Positions 49,648 to 57,553 of a stretch of DNA of 64,000 nt are shown piece after piece. Location of the stretch: contig DASZEJ010000174.1 in assembly GCA_035940955.1 (NCBI GenBank), positions 1-64,000 of the forward strand, read 5' to 3'. The stretch comes from CADCVT01 sp035940955. GTDB lineage: Bacteria; Actinomycetota; Thermoleophilia; Solirubrobacterales; Solirubrobacteraceae. Each line of letters starts with the position of its first letter. Within the stretch, counting starts at the first letter, position 1. The position numbers and the translations under genes are program-made. The notes beneath the pieces were generated by a model. That model saw only the letters and a list, made by a program, of their open reading frames with translations, was not told the DNA's origin and made no database searches.

Positions 49648-51063
49648 CTACGGCCGCACGCTGCGGCGCGCGCTCGCCCCGCCGTCCCAGCGGAAGCGGA
49701 ACGTCGTGGTCCGCGAGATGCGGACGAGGCGCCGGAACGCCCCGCGCCCGTCGGTGCGCACCGCCGCCACCCGCTTCCAGCCGCCGCCCGACCTGCGCTC
49801 GATCGTCACGCTCGCGGCGCCGCCCGGGCGCAGCTGGCCCCACAGGCGGGCGACGCCGCGCCGGGCCCGCTCGGCCCAGAACGGGGCCGGGAACACGGCG
49901 AACGCCGGCTTGTGCCTGCCGGTGAGGTACTTGACGCCCGACTGCCAGCCGCCGCCGGCCGCGTTGTCGGGCTCGTCCTCCCACACGTACCACGTGAGGT
50001 TGCGCACGCGCGGGTTCTTCCACGCGACGTACGCCGACTGGGCGAGGTAGCGGGCCTGCAGCGAGGCGGTCACCCCGAGCACCCGGTCGGGCGGCCGGGT
50101 CTGGTACGCGTACTCGTCGAGGTACAGCGGCAGGCGGCGGGCGGGCGCCCGCAGGCCGCCCGCCCGCACGACGCGGTCGACCGTCGACGTCACCTGGGAC
50201 AGGTCGGCGAGGTGCGCCTGGTCGCGCACCGGGTCGGGCTCGTCCGGCGCGAGCTTGAGCCCGTGCGGGTGGTAGGCCAGGCCGTCGGCGCCCGCGGGGC
50301 GGAACCCGCGGCAGAAGCTGCGCCGCACCTTCTTGAACTTCGAGCTCACGCAGCCCAGCTCGCGCAGGAACAGCAGCGGGCGCAGCGAGCCGTTCGGCGT
50401 GGTGCCCGACGTGCCGCGCGGCGCGAGCGAGCCGACGAGCACCTTCGCCCCGGGATCGGCCTCGCGGATCGCCGGGTCGGCGGCGCGCACCAGCCGGCGG
50501 TAGTGGTGCGGGGAGTAGGGAGCGCACCTGCGGCGCACGCACTGCGACTGCGGCTGCAGCCACAGCGTCGTGTTCGGCTCGTTCCAGACGATGTACCGGT
50601 CGACCTGCCCGCCGTAGCGCGTCGCGACCGCCCGCGCGAACGCGGCGAACTTCCTCGGGTCGGGCTTGAAGCGCGGGTTGTCCTTGACCGGGTACTCGCT
50701 GCCCCACACCGGGCCCCAGCCGGTCACGGTCAGCATCACGCCGAGCCCGGCGCCGCGGGCCATGCCGATCGCGCGGTCCAGCGCGGACCAGTCGTAGCGC
50801 GGATCGGCGTGGTTGGCGCCGTCGAACCCGTCGGGCGCGACGCGCGCGTCCGGCGCCGGCGCGTACACGCCCCAGCGCGCCATGATCCGGACCGTGTCGA
50901 CGCCCGCGGCGCGCCACTCGGCGATCGTGCCGGCCGCCTGCTCGGGGCTGCCGAACAGCAGCCGGTCGTCGGCGATCCCGACCTCCATCGACTTCGACGC
51001 GGAGGCCGGCGAGGCGGCCGCGAGGGCGAGCAGGACGGCGAGGACGAGGGTGCGGGGGGTCAT
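49648..51063 (-). CDS. Secreted glycoside hydrolase-like TIM-barrel protein
   Basis: A 471-residue protein with a signal peptide (to about 22). The barrel shows VDTVRIMARWGVY, the acid/base Glu in RYIVWNEPNTTLW near residue 160 and the probable nucleophile Glu in RLPLYLDEYAYQT near 310. This matches clan-A retaining glycosidases of the GH5/GH39 type. The last 80 residues are a beta domain (SVTIERRSGGGWKRVAAV). Substrate unknown. It is divergent from proS. Confidence 0.78.
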   Translation of the reverse strand: MTPRTLVLAVLLALAAASPASASKSMEVGIADDRLLFGSPEQAAGTIAEWRAAGVDTVRIMARWGVYAPAPDARVAPDGFDGANHADPRYDWSALDRAIGMARGAGLGVMLTVTGWGPVWGSEYPVKDNPRFKPDPRKFAAFARAVATRYGGQVDRYIVWNEPNTTLWLQPQSQCVRRRCAPYSPHHYRRLVRAADPAIREADPGAKVLVGSLAPRGTSGTTPNGSLRPLLFLRELGCVSSKFKKVRRSFCRGFRPAGADGLAYHPHGLKLAPDEPDPVRDQAHLADLSQVTSTVDRVVRAGGLRAPARRLPLYLDEYAYQTRPPDRVLGVTASLQARYLAQSAYVAWKNPRVRNLTWYVWEDEPDNAAGGGWQSGVKYLTGRHKPAFAVFPAPFWAERARRGVARLWGQLRPGGAASVTIERRSGGGWKRVAAVRTDGRGAFRRLVRISRTTTFRFRWDGGASARRSVRP

Positions 51064-51107
51064 CGTGGGGAAGAGAACTCGTGCTGCCGGACGGAGTTGC
51101 GCTGCCA

Positions 51108-51113
51108 TACGCT
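51108..51113 (+). promoter_or_regulatory. Candidate -10 box (TACGCT), leaderless-type
   Basis: TACGCT ends 8 nt before ATG 51122 of proS. Confidence 0.42.
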
Positions 51114-51121
51114 TGCACGCG

Positions 51122-52771
51122 ATGCGCCTGAGCCGACTCTTCCTCCCCACCGAGCGACAGCCCCCAGCCGACGCCGAGGCGATCTCCCACAAGCTGATGG
51201 TTCGAGCCGGGCTCGTCCGGCAGGTCGGGGCCGGCCTGTGGTCGTGGCTGCCGGCCGGCTGGCGAGTCCACCAGCGCATCGTGCAGATCGTGCGCGAGGA
51301 GATCGACGCGATCGGCGGCCAGGAGATGCTCATGCCGGTCATGCACCCGGCCGAGCTGTGGAAGCGCAGCGGGCGCTACGGCTTCCCGGAGCAGTTCCGC
51401 CTCGAGGACCGCAAGGGCGCCGAGCACGTGCTGGCGATGACCCACGAGGAGGTCGTGACGCTGCACGTCGCGAACGCCGTGCGCTCCTACCGCGACCTGC
51501 CGAAGATCCTCTACCACTTCCAGGTCAAGGAGCGCGACGAGCCGCGCCCGCGCGCCGGCGTCCTGCGCACCCGCGAGTTCATCATGAAGGACTCGTACAC
51601 CTTCGACCGCGACGCCGAGGGCCTCCAGGCCGGCTACGACCTGCACGACCAGGCGTACGCGCGGATCTTCGACCGCTGCGGCCTGGAGTGGTACCGGGTG
51701 GAGTCCGACGTCGGGATGATGGGCGGCTCGATGGCGCACGAGTTCATGGCGCCGTGCGCCGCGGGCGAGAACGAGGTCGCGCTCGCGCCCGGCTACGCGG
51801 CGAACGTCGAGGTCGCGAGCGCCGAGGCCCAGCCGGTCGAGCACACCGCGCTGACGGGCTCGCTCGACACGCCCGGCGCGACGACGATCGAGGCGGTCGC
51901 CGCCGCGATCGGCGCCGCTCCCGGCCAGCTCCTCAAGGCGTTCCCGGTCGTGCTCGACGGCGGCGAGCGCGTCGACGTGTTCGTCCGCGGCGACCACCGG
52001 GTCAACGAGATCAAGCTGCGCAACGCGCTGAAGTCGGACTTCCGCCCGGCGCGCGAGGACGAGATCGGGCGGCCGGCCGGGTTCCTCGGGCCGTCGAGCG
52101 ACGTGCGCACGGTGTTCGACGCCGCGATCGCGCCCGGGCCGTACGTCGCCGGGGCCAACCGCGAGGGCGTGCACGAGGTGGTGACCGTCGACGGCGGCGA
52201 GCGGCTCGACGTGCGCACGGTCGTCGCCGGCGACACCGTCAACGGCAGCGCTATCGCGATCGAGCCGGCGATCGAGGTCGGCAACATCTTCAAGCTGGGC
52301 ACGCGCTACTCCGAGCCGCTCGGGGCCAGCTACCTCGACGAGAGCGGCAGGGAGCACCCGATCTGGATGGGCTCGTACGGGATCGGCCCGGCGCGCATCG
52401 CCGCCGCCGCCGTCGAGCAGTTCCACGACGAGCAGGGGATCGCGTGGCCGAAGGCGATCGCGCCGTGGGACGTCGAGGTCGTCGCGCTCGGCAAGCCAGG
52501 CAGCGACGAGGCGCGCGCGGCGCAGGCGCTGTACGAGGAGCTGCGGACCGTCGGGCTCGACGTGGTGCTCGACGACCGCGCGGCCGGGGCCGGGGAGAAG
52601 TTCGCCGACGCCGAGCTGCTCGGCTGCCCGCTCCGGCTGACCGTCGGCCGCCGCTCGCTCGAGTCCGGCGCGGCCGAGGCGGTCGCGCGCCGCGGCCGGG
52701 CCGACCTCGACCCGGTCCCGCTCGACGGCGCCGTCGAGGCGGTGCGGGAGCGGTGGGGCGCGCTCCCGTAG
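51122..52771 (+). CDS. proS: Proline--tRNA ligase (bacterial type with editing domain)
   Basis: A 549-residue class II synthetase. It begins MRLSRLFLPTERQPPADAEA, with KLMVRAGLVRQVGAGLWSWL and motif 2 in YHFQVKERDEPRPRAGVLRT. A YbaK-like insertion editing domain (about 220-380; PGQLLKAFPVVLDG and VFVRGDHRVNEIKLR) lies between motifs 2 and 3. The C-terminal anticodon domain has YEELRTVGLDVVLDDR. Its last 19 nt overlap the next gene. Confidence 0.96.
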   Translation: MRLSRLFLPTERQPPADAEAISHKLMVRAGLVRQVGAGLWSWLPAGWRVHQRIVQIVREEIDAIGGQEMLMPVMHPAELWKRSGRYGFPEQFRLEDRKGAEHVLAMTHEEVVTLHVANAVRSYRDLPKILYHFQVKERDEPRPRAGVLRTREFIMKDSYTFDRDAEGLQAGYDLHDQAYARIFDRCGLEWYRVESDVGMMGGSMAHEFMAPCAAGENEVALAPGYAANVEVASAEAQPVEHTALTGSLDTPGATTIEAVAAAIGAAPGQLLKAFPVVLDGGERVDVFVRGDHRVNEIKLRNALKSDFRPAREDEIGRPAGFLGPSSDVRTVFDAAIAPGPYVAGANREGVHEVVTVDGGERLDVRTVVAGDTVNGSAIAIEPAIEVGNIFKLGTRYSEPLGASYLDESGREHPIWMGSYGIGPARIAAAAVEQFHDEQGIAWPKAIAPWDVEVVALGKPGSDEARAAQALYEELRTVGLDVVLDDRAAGAGEKFADAELLGCPLRLTVGRRSLESGAAEAVARRGRADLDPVPLDGAVEAVRERWGALP

Positions 52772-53409
52772 AGCGGACGCCCGCCGAGCGGGCCGCGGCG
52801 GCCGGCGAGCGCGCCCGGCTGACCTTCCGGCGGCTCTCGGGGCTCGACCGCTCCGGCCCCCCGCCGCCCGAGACGCTGCGCGACGCGCCGTGGCGGCCCT
52901 GGACCATCCCCAACGCGATCTCGTTCTTCCGGCTCGGGCTCGTCCCCGTCTTCCTCGTCCTCGCGCTGTCGAGCGACGGCGGCACCGACCCGCTGCCGGC
53001 GGTCCTCTTCGCGGTGGTCGCGTGGGGCGACTACGCCGACGGCATCGCGGCGCGCGTCACCGGCCAGTACTCCAAGCTCGGCGCGCTGCTCGACCCGGTG
53101 ATCGACCGGGCGCTCGTGCTGGCCGGCGTCGTCGTCGTGTGGCGCTTCGAGACGCTGCCCCGCTGGGCGCTCGCGGTGCTGGCCGCGCGCGAGATCGTGC
53201 AGCTCGCGTACGGCCAGTGGGCGCTGCGCCACGGCATCGACCTGAAGGTCAACTGGCCCGGCCGCGCCGCGGTGTGGCCGGTGATGGGCGCCCTGTTCGG
53301 GGCGCTCGTGGGCCTGGAGGACGCCGCCGAGGTGCTGCTCTACGTCGGCATCGTGCTCTCCGTCTGGGCCACGGCGCTCTACATTCGAGAAGGCTCAACC
53401 TCGACTTGA
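52753..53409 (+). CDS. CDP-alcohol phosphatidyltransferase family protein
   Basis: A 218-residue membrane enzyme. The full CDP-alcohol motif is present in two pieces: YADGIAARVTGQYSKLGAL and LDPVIDRALV (DGxxAR...G...D...D). About five helices follow an N-terminal soluble tail of about 50 residues. It may make phosphatidylglycerophosphate, cardiolipin or a phosphatidylinositol-type lipid. GTG 52753 is the only in-frame NTG that gives this frame before the tail, 19 nt inside proS. Confidence 0.85.
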   Translation: MGRAPVERTPAERAAAAGERARLTFRRLSGLDRSGPPPPETLRDAPWRPWTIPNAISFFRLGLVPVFLVLALSSDGGTDPLPAVLFAVVAWGDYADGIAARVTGQYSKLGALLDPVIDRALVLAGVVVVWRFETLPRWALAVLAAREIVQLAYGQWALRHGIDLKVNWPGRAAVWPVMGALFGALVGLEDAAEVLLYVGIVLSVWATALYIREGSTST

Positions 53410-53419
53410 ACTTCTGAGG

Positions 53420-53425
53420 TATGCT
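53420..53425 (+). promoter_or_regulatory. Candidate -10 box (TATGCT), leaderless-type
   Basis: TATGCT ends 6 nt before ATG 53432 of the RsiG-like gene. Confidence 0.42.
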
Positions 53426-53431
53426 CGCGCC

Positions 53432-53692
53432 ATGGACACCTTCCCCGATCTCGGCAGCCTCTCGGACCAGGAGCTGAAGGACCTCATCCAGCAGCTCACC
53501 GAGGAGGAGGTCGACATCTCCTACAAGCGCCGGATCCTGCACGGCAAGATCGACATCCTCCGGGCGGAGCTGGTCAACCGCCTGCGCAAGCGCCACGACC
53601 AGGGGGAGGACGTCATCACCGGGGCGGACGTCCAGCGGCTCACCGACATCCTCGCCGGTCGTTCCGGGGCGGAGGGCGAGCAGCCGGAGTAG
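53432..53692 (+). CDS. RsiG-like protein (single c-di-GMP motif)
   Basis: An 86-residue, largely helical protein. It has one copy of E-x3-S-x2-R-x3-H-x3-D (Glu26, Ser30, Arg33, His37, Asp41). This matches the c-di-GMP-binding motif E-x3-S-x2-R-x3-Q-x3-D of the anti-sigma factor RsiG, with His for Gln. Streptomyces RsiG has two such motifs in one chain; a one-motif form that dimerises is reported from Rubrobacter. Function as anti-sigma here is inferred from motif and length only. It sits directly before the FHA gene. Confidence 0.7.
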   Translation: MDTFPDLGSLSDQELKDLIQQLTEEEVDISYKRRILHGKIDILRAELVNRLRKRHDQGEDVITGADVQRLTDILAGRSGAEGEQPE

Positions 53693-53696
53693 GGCG

Positions 53697-54173
53697 GTGG
53701 CCGTCCACTGCCCCGAGTGCGGCTTCCTCAACGGCGAGGGAGCCAACTACTGCCAGAAGTGCGGCGCCTACCTGAACCCCCAGACCGAGACCCGGCCGGG
53801 GGGCGAGCCGACGACGGCGACGTACCGCGTGGGGGAGACCGGCGAGCTGATCCCGGTCGACGTCGAGGCGATCGCCGAGAAGGGCGCGGCGCTCGTCATC
53901 CGCTCCGGCGGCGGGCGCGTGGGGGAGTCGTTCCCGCTCGAGCGCGACCGGATGACGATCGGCCGCCGCCCGGACTCCGACGTCTTCCTCGACGACGTGA
54001 CCGTCTCGCGCGACCACGCGCTGCTCGTGCGCCGCAACGGCGACTTCTACCTCGACGACCTGGGCTCGCTGAACGGGACGTACGTCAACCGGCGGCGGAT
54101 CGAGTCGCACCGGCTGGCCGACGGCGACGAGCTGCAGGTCGGCAAGTACAAGCTCACCTTCCTCCAGCGATGA
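53697..54173 (+). CDS. FHA-domain protein with N-terminal zinc ribbon (GarA-like)
   Basis: A 158-residue protein. A zinc ribbon (CPECG at 5-9 and CQKCG at 19-23) is followed by an FHA domain (about 68-158; MTIGRRPDSDVFLDDVTVSR and SLNGTYVNRRRIES), which binds phosphothreonine. A Thr pair at 39-40 (GEPTTATYRV) resembles the phosphorylated ETTSVF site of mycobacterial GarA. GarA switches 2-oxoglutarate metabolism under PknG control; here this is by analogy. It overlaps the MerR gene by 4 nt. GTG 53697. Confidence 0.88.
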   Translation: MAVHCPECGFLNGEGANYCQKCGAYLNPQTETRPGGEPTTATYRVGETGELIPVDVEAIAEKGAALVIRSGGGRVGESFPLERDRMTIGRRPDSDVFLDDVTVSRDHALLVRRNGDFYLDDLGSLNGTYVNRRRIESHRLADGDELQVGKYKLTFLQR

Positions 54174-54937
54174 GCGGCATGGACGTCGAGCTGCCGGCCG
54201 AGGAGCAGATCGTCGAGTCGCCCGACGGCCGGCGCGAGAAGGCGATGACGATCGGCGCCGTCACCAAGGCGCTCAAGCAGGAGTTCCCGGAGATCTCGAT
54301 CTCGAAGATCCGGTACCTGGAGGACCAGAAGCTGCTGTCGCCGCGGCGCACGCCCGGCGGCTACCGCCTGTACGCGCAGTCCGACGTGGCGCGGCTGCGG
54401 ACGATCCTGCGCCTGCAGCGCGACGAGTTCCTGCCGCTGCGGGTCATCCGGCAGGAGCTGGCGTCGGGGCGCGCCGAGGAGCCGGACGTGGTGCCGGCGC
54501 GCGGCGCGCGGGCGGCGGGCCCGGCGCGGCGGTCGGCGGTGTCGGTGACCGCGGGGCAGAACGCGCTCTACTCGCTCGAGGAGGTCGTGGAGGAGACGCG
54601 CGCGGACCCGGCGCTCATCCGCGAGCTGGAGGAGTACGGGGTCATCAAGGGCCAGACGCGGGCCGGGACGAAGTACTACGACGAGACGGAGCGCGAGATC
54701 GTGCGGGCGGTGACCGAGCTGGCCCGCTACGGCGTCGGCGGGCGCAACCTGCGCGTGTTCCGCACCAGCGCGGACCGCGAGGCCCAGCTGCTGCAGACGA
54801 TCCTCGCCCCGGCGCTGCGGTCGCGCAACCCCGAGCGGCGCAAGGAGGCGATCGAGGCGCTCGAGAACCTCGCGGCGGTCGCGACGCACCTCAAGCACCT
54901 GCTGCTGATCCGCGACCTGCGCCAGGTCGTCGGCTAG
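54170..54937 (+). CDS. MerR-family transcriptional regulator (FtsR-like)
   Basis: A 255-residue regulator. The winged-helix MerR domain (about 25-95; MTIGAVTKALKQEFPEISIS and KIRYLEDQKLLSPRRTPGGY) is followed by RLYAQSDVARLR, a linker and a helical C-terminal domain. In mycobacteria the gene beside garA encodes a MerR protein, and in Corynebacterium the equivalent FtsR activates ftsZ. The gene order FHA-MerR supports that assignment; its targets here are not seen. Confidence 0.85.
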   Translation: MSGMDVELPAEEQIVESPDGRREKAMTIGAVTKALKQEFPEISISKIRYLEDQKLLSPRRTPGGYRLYAQSDVARLRTILRLQRDEFLPLRVIRQELASGRAEEPDVVPARGARAAGPARRSAVSVTAGQNALYSLEEVVEETRADPALIRELEEYGVIKGQTRAGTKYYDETEREIVRAVTELARYGVGGRNLRVFRTSADREAQLLQTILAPALRSRNPERRKEAIEALENLAAVATHLKHLLLIRDLRQVVG

Positions 54938-54942
54938 CGCCG

Positions 54943-55464
54943 GTGGACCTGCGCGACTACATCCGCGACATCCCGGACTTCCCCAAGCCGGGCGTCGTGT
55001 TCAAGGACATCACGCCGCTGATGGCCGACGCCCGCGCGCTCGACGCCGCGGTCGTCGGGCTGGCCGACCTGTTCCGCGACCGCCGGCCGGAGGTCGTCGC
55101 CGGGGCGGAGGCGCGCGGCTTCCTGCTCGGGCCGGCGCTGGCGCGCGAGCTGGGCGCCGGGTTCGTGCTCGCCCGCAAGCGGGGCAAGCTGCCGCACACG
55201 ACGGTCAGCGCGGAGTACGAGCTGGAGTACGGGCTGAGCGCGCTCGAGCTGCACACCGACGCCGTCGCGGCGGGCGCGCGCGTGCTCGTCCACGACGACC
55301 TCCTGGCGACCGGCGGCACCGCCAAGGCGGTCTGCGAGCTGGTCGAGGCGCTCGGCGGGACGGTCGTGGCGTGCGGCTTCCTCATCGAGCTGACGTTCCT
55401 GCACGGGCGCGAGCGGCTCGCCGGCTACGACGTCGAGGCGCTCATCGCCTACGACGGCGAGTAG
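54943..55464 (+). CDS. apt: Adenine phosphoribosyltransferase
   Basis: A 173-residue purine-salvage enzyme making AMP from adenine and PRPP. It has IPDFPKPGVVFKDITPLMAD, AEARGFLLGPALARELGAGF and the PRPP loop VLVHDDLLATGGTAKAV. It starts with GTG 54943, 5 nt after the MerR stop, and its stop abuts the next start. Confidence 0.96.
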   Translation: MDLRDYIRDIPDFPKPGVVFKDITPLMADARALDAAVVGLADLFRDRRPEVVAGAEARGFLLGPALARELGAGFVLARKRGKLPHTTVSAEYELEYGLSALELHTDAVAAGARVLVHDDLLATGGTAKAVCELVEALGGTVVACGFLIELTFLHGRERLAGYDVEALIAYDGE

Positions 55465-55899
55465 ATGCCGACGATCAGGCGATCGCGGGTGGTCGGCGCG
55501 CCGCCGCAGCGGGTGTGGCGGGTGGTCGGCGACCTGCACCACCTGCCGCGCTGGTGGCCGAAGGTCCGGCGGGTCGAGGGCGTCACCGGCCAGCGCTTCA
55601 CGCAGGTGCTGCGGACCGAGAAGGGCCGCGACGTGCGCGCCGACTTCCGCGTGCTCGAGCAGGATCCGCCGCGGCTGCTGCGCTGGCAGCAGGACATCGA
55701 GGGCACGCCGTTCGAGGGCTTTCTGCGCGAGTCGGGGACCGCGATCGAGGTGGCGGCGGACGGCGACGGGACGCGGGTGACGATCACCACGCGCCACCGG
55801 CTGCGCGGGCTGGCGCGGATCGGCGGCGGCGTGATGCTGCGGCGGGCCACGCGCAAGCAGCTCGACGAGGCGCTCGACGCGCTGGAGGCGGTGGTGTGA
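55465..55899 (+). CDS. SRPBCC (START-like) family protein
   Basis: A 144-residue protein with the helix-grip pattern: RVVGAPPQRVWRVVGDLHHL, PRWWPKVRRVEGV, LRWQQDIEGTPFEGF and a long C-terminal helix. These domains bind hydrophobic ligands. No partner is evident except co-translation with the next gene (GTGA). The ATG directly follows the apt stop. Confidence 0.82.
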   Translation: MPTIRRSRVVGAPPQRVWRVVGDLHHLPRWWPKVRRVEGVTGQRFTQVLRTEKGRDVRADFRVLEQDPPRLLRWQQDIEGTPFEGFLRESGTAIEVAADGDGTRVTITTRHRLRGLARIGGGVMLRRATRKQLDEALDALEAVV

Positions 55900-57515
55900 G
55901 CGGCGCTCCGGCGATGCGCTTCTGGGGCTGGGGCGACGACGCGCACGCCGGCGACGGCATCCCGCCGCACGCCGAGGAGATGCTCGCGCGCGAGCTCGAC
56001 CTGCCGCCCGGCCGGTCGGCGCCGGTCGCGCTGGAGGAGGTGCGGCTGGGCGAGCCGGCGCTGACGGAGGCCGCGCTGGCCGACCTGCGCGCCGCCTGCA
56101 AGGTCCGCGACGACCGCGAGGCGCGCGTGCTGCACGCCGCCGGGAAGTCGTATCCCGACCTGGTCCGGATGCGGGCCGGCGAGGGCGACGGCGCGCCCGA
56201 CGCGGTCGTGCTGCCGGGGTCGCACGACGCGGCGCGCGCCGTGCTCGACGCGTGCGCCCGGCACGGCGTGGCCGTCGTCCCGTTCGGCGGCGGCACCAGC
56301 GTCGTGGGCGGCGTCGAGCCGCTGCGCGGGGACTTCCCCGCGGTGGTCGCGCTGGACCTGCGGCGCCTCGACCGGCTCGCCGCCGTCGACGAGCGGTCGC
56401 TGACCGCCGTCGTCGAGGCCGGCGTGACGCTGCCGGATGCCGAGCGGATGCTGGGCGAGCGCGGGCTGACCCTCGGCCACTTCCCGCAGAGCTACGAGTA
56501 CGCGACGGTCGGGGGCTGCGTCGCGACCCGCTCGGCCGGGCAGGCGTCGACGGGCTACGGGCGGATCGACGAGCTGGTGCTGGGGGTGCGGATGGTCGCC
56601 CCGGCGGGCGACGTCGACCTCGCGGCGATGCCGGCCAGCGCCGCGGGGCCGGACCTGCGCGAGCTGGTCGTCGGGTCGGAGGGCGCGCTGGGCGTCATCA
56701 CCCAGGCCGCGCTGCGCGTCCGGCCGCGGCCGCAGGAGCGGCGCTACGAGGGCTGGATGTTCCCGTCGTTCGGCGAGGGCGCCGAGGCGCTGCGCGCGCT
56801 CGAGCAGGCCGGGGTCGCGCCGGACGTCGCGCGCCTGTCCGACGAGGAGGAGACGCGGCTGTCGATGGCGCTCGCCGGCACCGGCGGGGTCAAGGGCGCG
56901 CTCGCCGGGACGTACCTGCGCGCGCGCGGCGTCGCGGGCGGCTGCCTGGCGATCTGCGGCTGGGAGGGCTCGCGCGACGCCGTCGGGCGCCGGCGCTTCG
57001 CCACCGAGGCGCTGCTGCGCGAGCACGGGGCGGTGCCGCTCGGCCGCTCACCCGGCGACGCTTGGGCCCGCGGGCGCTTCCACGGCCCGTACCTGCGCGA
57101 CCACCTCATCGACCGCGGGGTGTTCGTCGAGACGCTGGAGACCGCGGCGCAGTGGTCGGGCCTGTTCGGCCTGTACCGGGCGGTCGGCGCGGCGCTGCGC
57201 GGCGCGCTCGGCCGGTGCCTCGTGATGTGCCACGTCTCGCACCTGTATCCCAGCGGCGCCTCGCTGTACTTCACCTTCCTCGCGCGCGCCGAGCCGGATC
57301 CGCTCGGGCAGTGGCGCTGGGCGAAGTCGGCGGCCACCGACGCGATCGTCGGCGCCGGCGGCACGATCACCCACCACCACGCGGTCGGTCGCGACCACGC
57401 GCCGTGGCTCGTGCGCGAGGCGGGGGCGACCGGCGTCGCCGCGCTGCGCGCCGTCAAGGCCGAGCTCGACCCGGCGGGGATCATGAACCCCGGGAAGCTG
57501 CTGCCGGCGGAGTAG
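55896..57515 (+). CDS. FAD-linked oxidase, alkyldihydroxyacetonephosphate synthase-like
   Basis: A 539-residue flavoprotein. After an N-terminal segment with FWGWGDD, the PCMH-type FAD domain has VPFGGGTSVVGGVE and GHFPQSYEYATVGGCVATRS, and the end has ITHHHAVGRDHAPWL with ELDPAGIMNPGKLL. These match the AGPS branch, which exchanges acyl for alkyl in ether-lipid synthesis, although many bacterial members may be other 2-hydroxy-acid oxidases. GTG 55896 overlaps the SRPBCC stop; ATG 55914 is an alternative. Confidence 0.86.
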   Translation: MSGAPAMRFWGWGDDAHAGDGIPPHAEEMLARELDLPPGRSAPVALEEVRLGEPALTEAALADLRAACKVRDDREARVLHAAGKSYPDLVRMRAGEGDGAPDAVVLPGSHDAARAVLDACARHGVAVVPFGGGTSVVGGVEPLRGDFPAVVALDLRRLDRLAAVDERSLTAVVEAGVTLPDAERMLGERGLTLGHFPQSYEYATVGGCVATRSAGQASTGYGRIDELVLGVRMVAPAGDVDLAAMPASAAGPDLRELVVGSEGALGVITQAALRVRPRPQERRYEGWMFPSFGEGAEALRALEQAGVAPDVARLSDEEETRLSMALAGTGGVKGALAGTYLRARGVAGGCLAICGWEGSRDAVGRRRFATEALLREHGAVPLGRSPGDAWARGRFHGPYLRDHLIDRGVFVETLETAAQWSGLFGLYRAVGAALRGALGRCLVMCHVSHLYPSGASLYFTFLARAEPDPLGQWRWAKSAATDAIVGAGGTITHHHAVGRDHAPWLVREAGATGVAALRAVKAELDPAGIMNPGKLLPAE

Positions 57516-57553
57516 GCGGGCGGCGCCGGGTCGAGCGGCGGCGCGGCCGCGCG

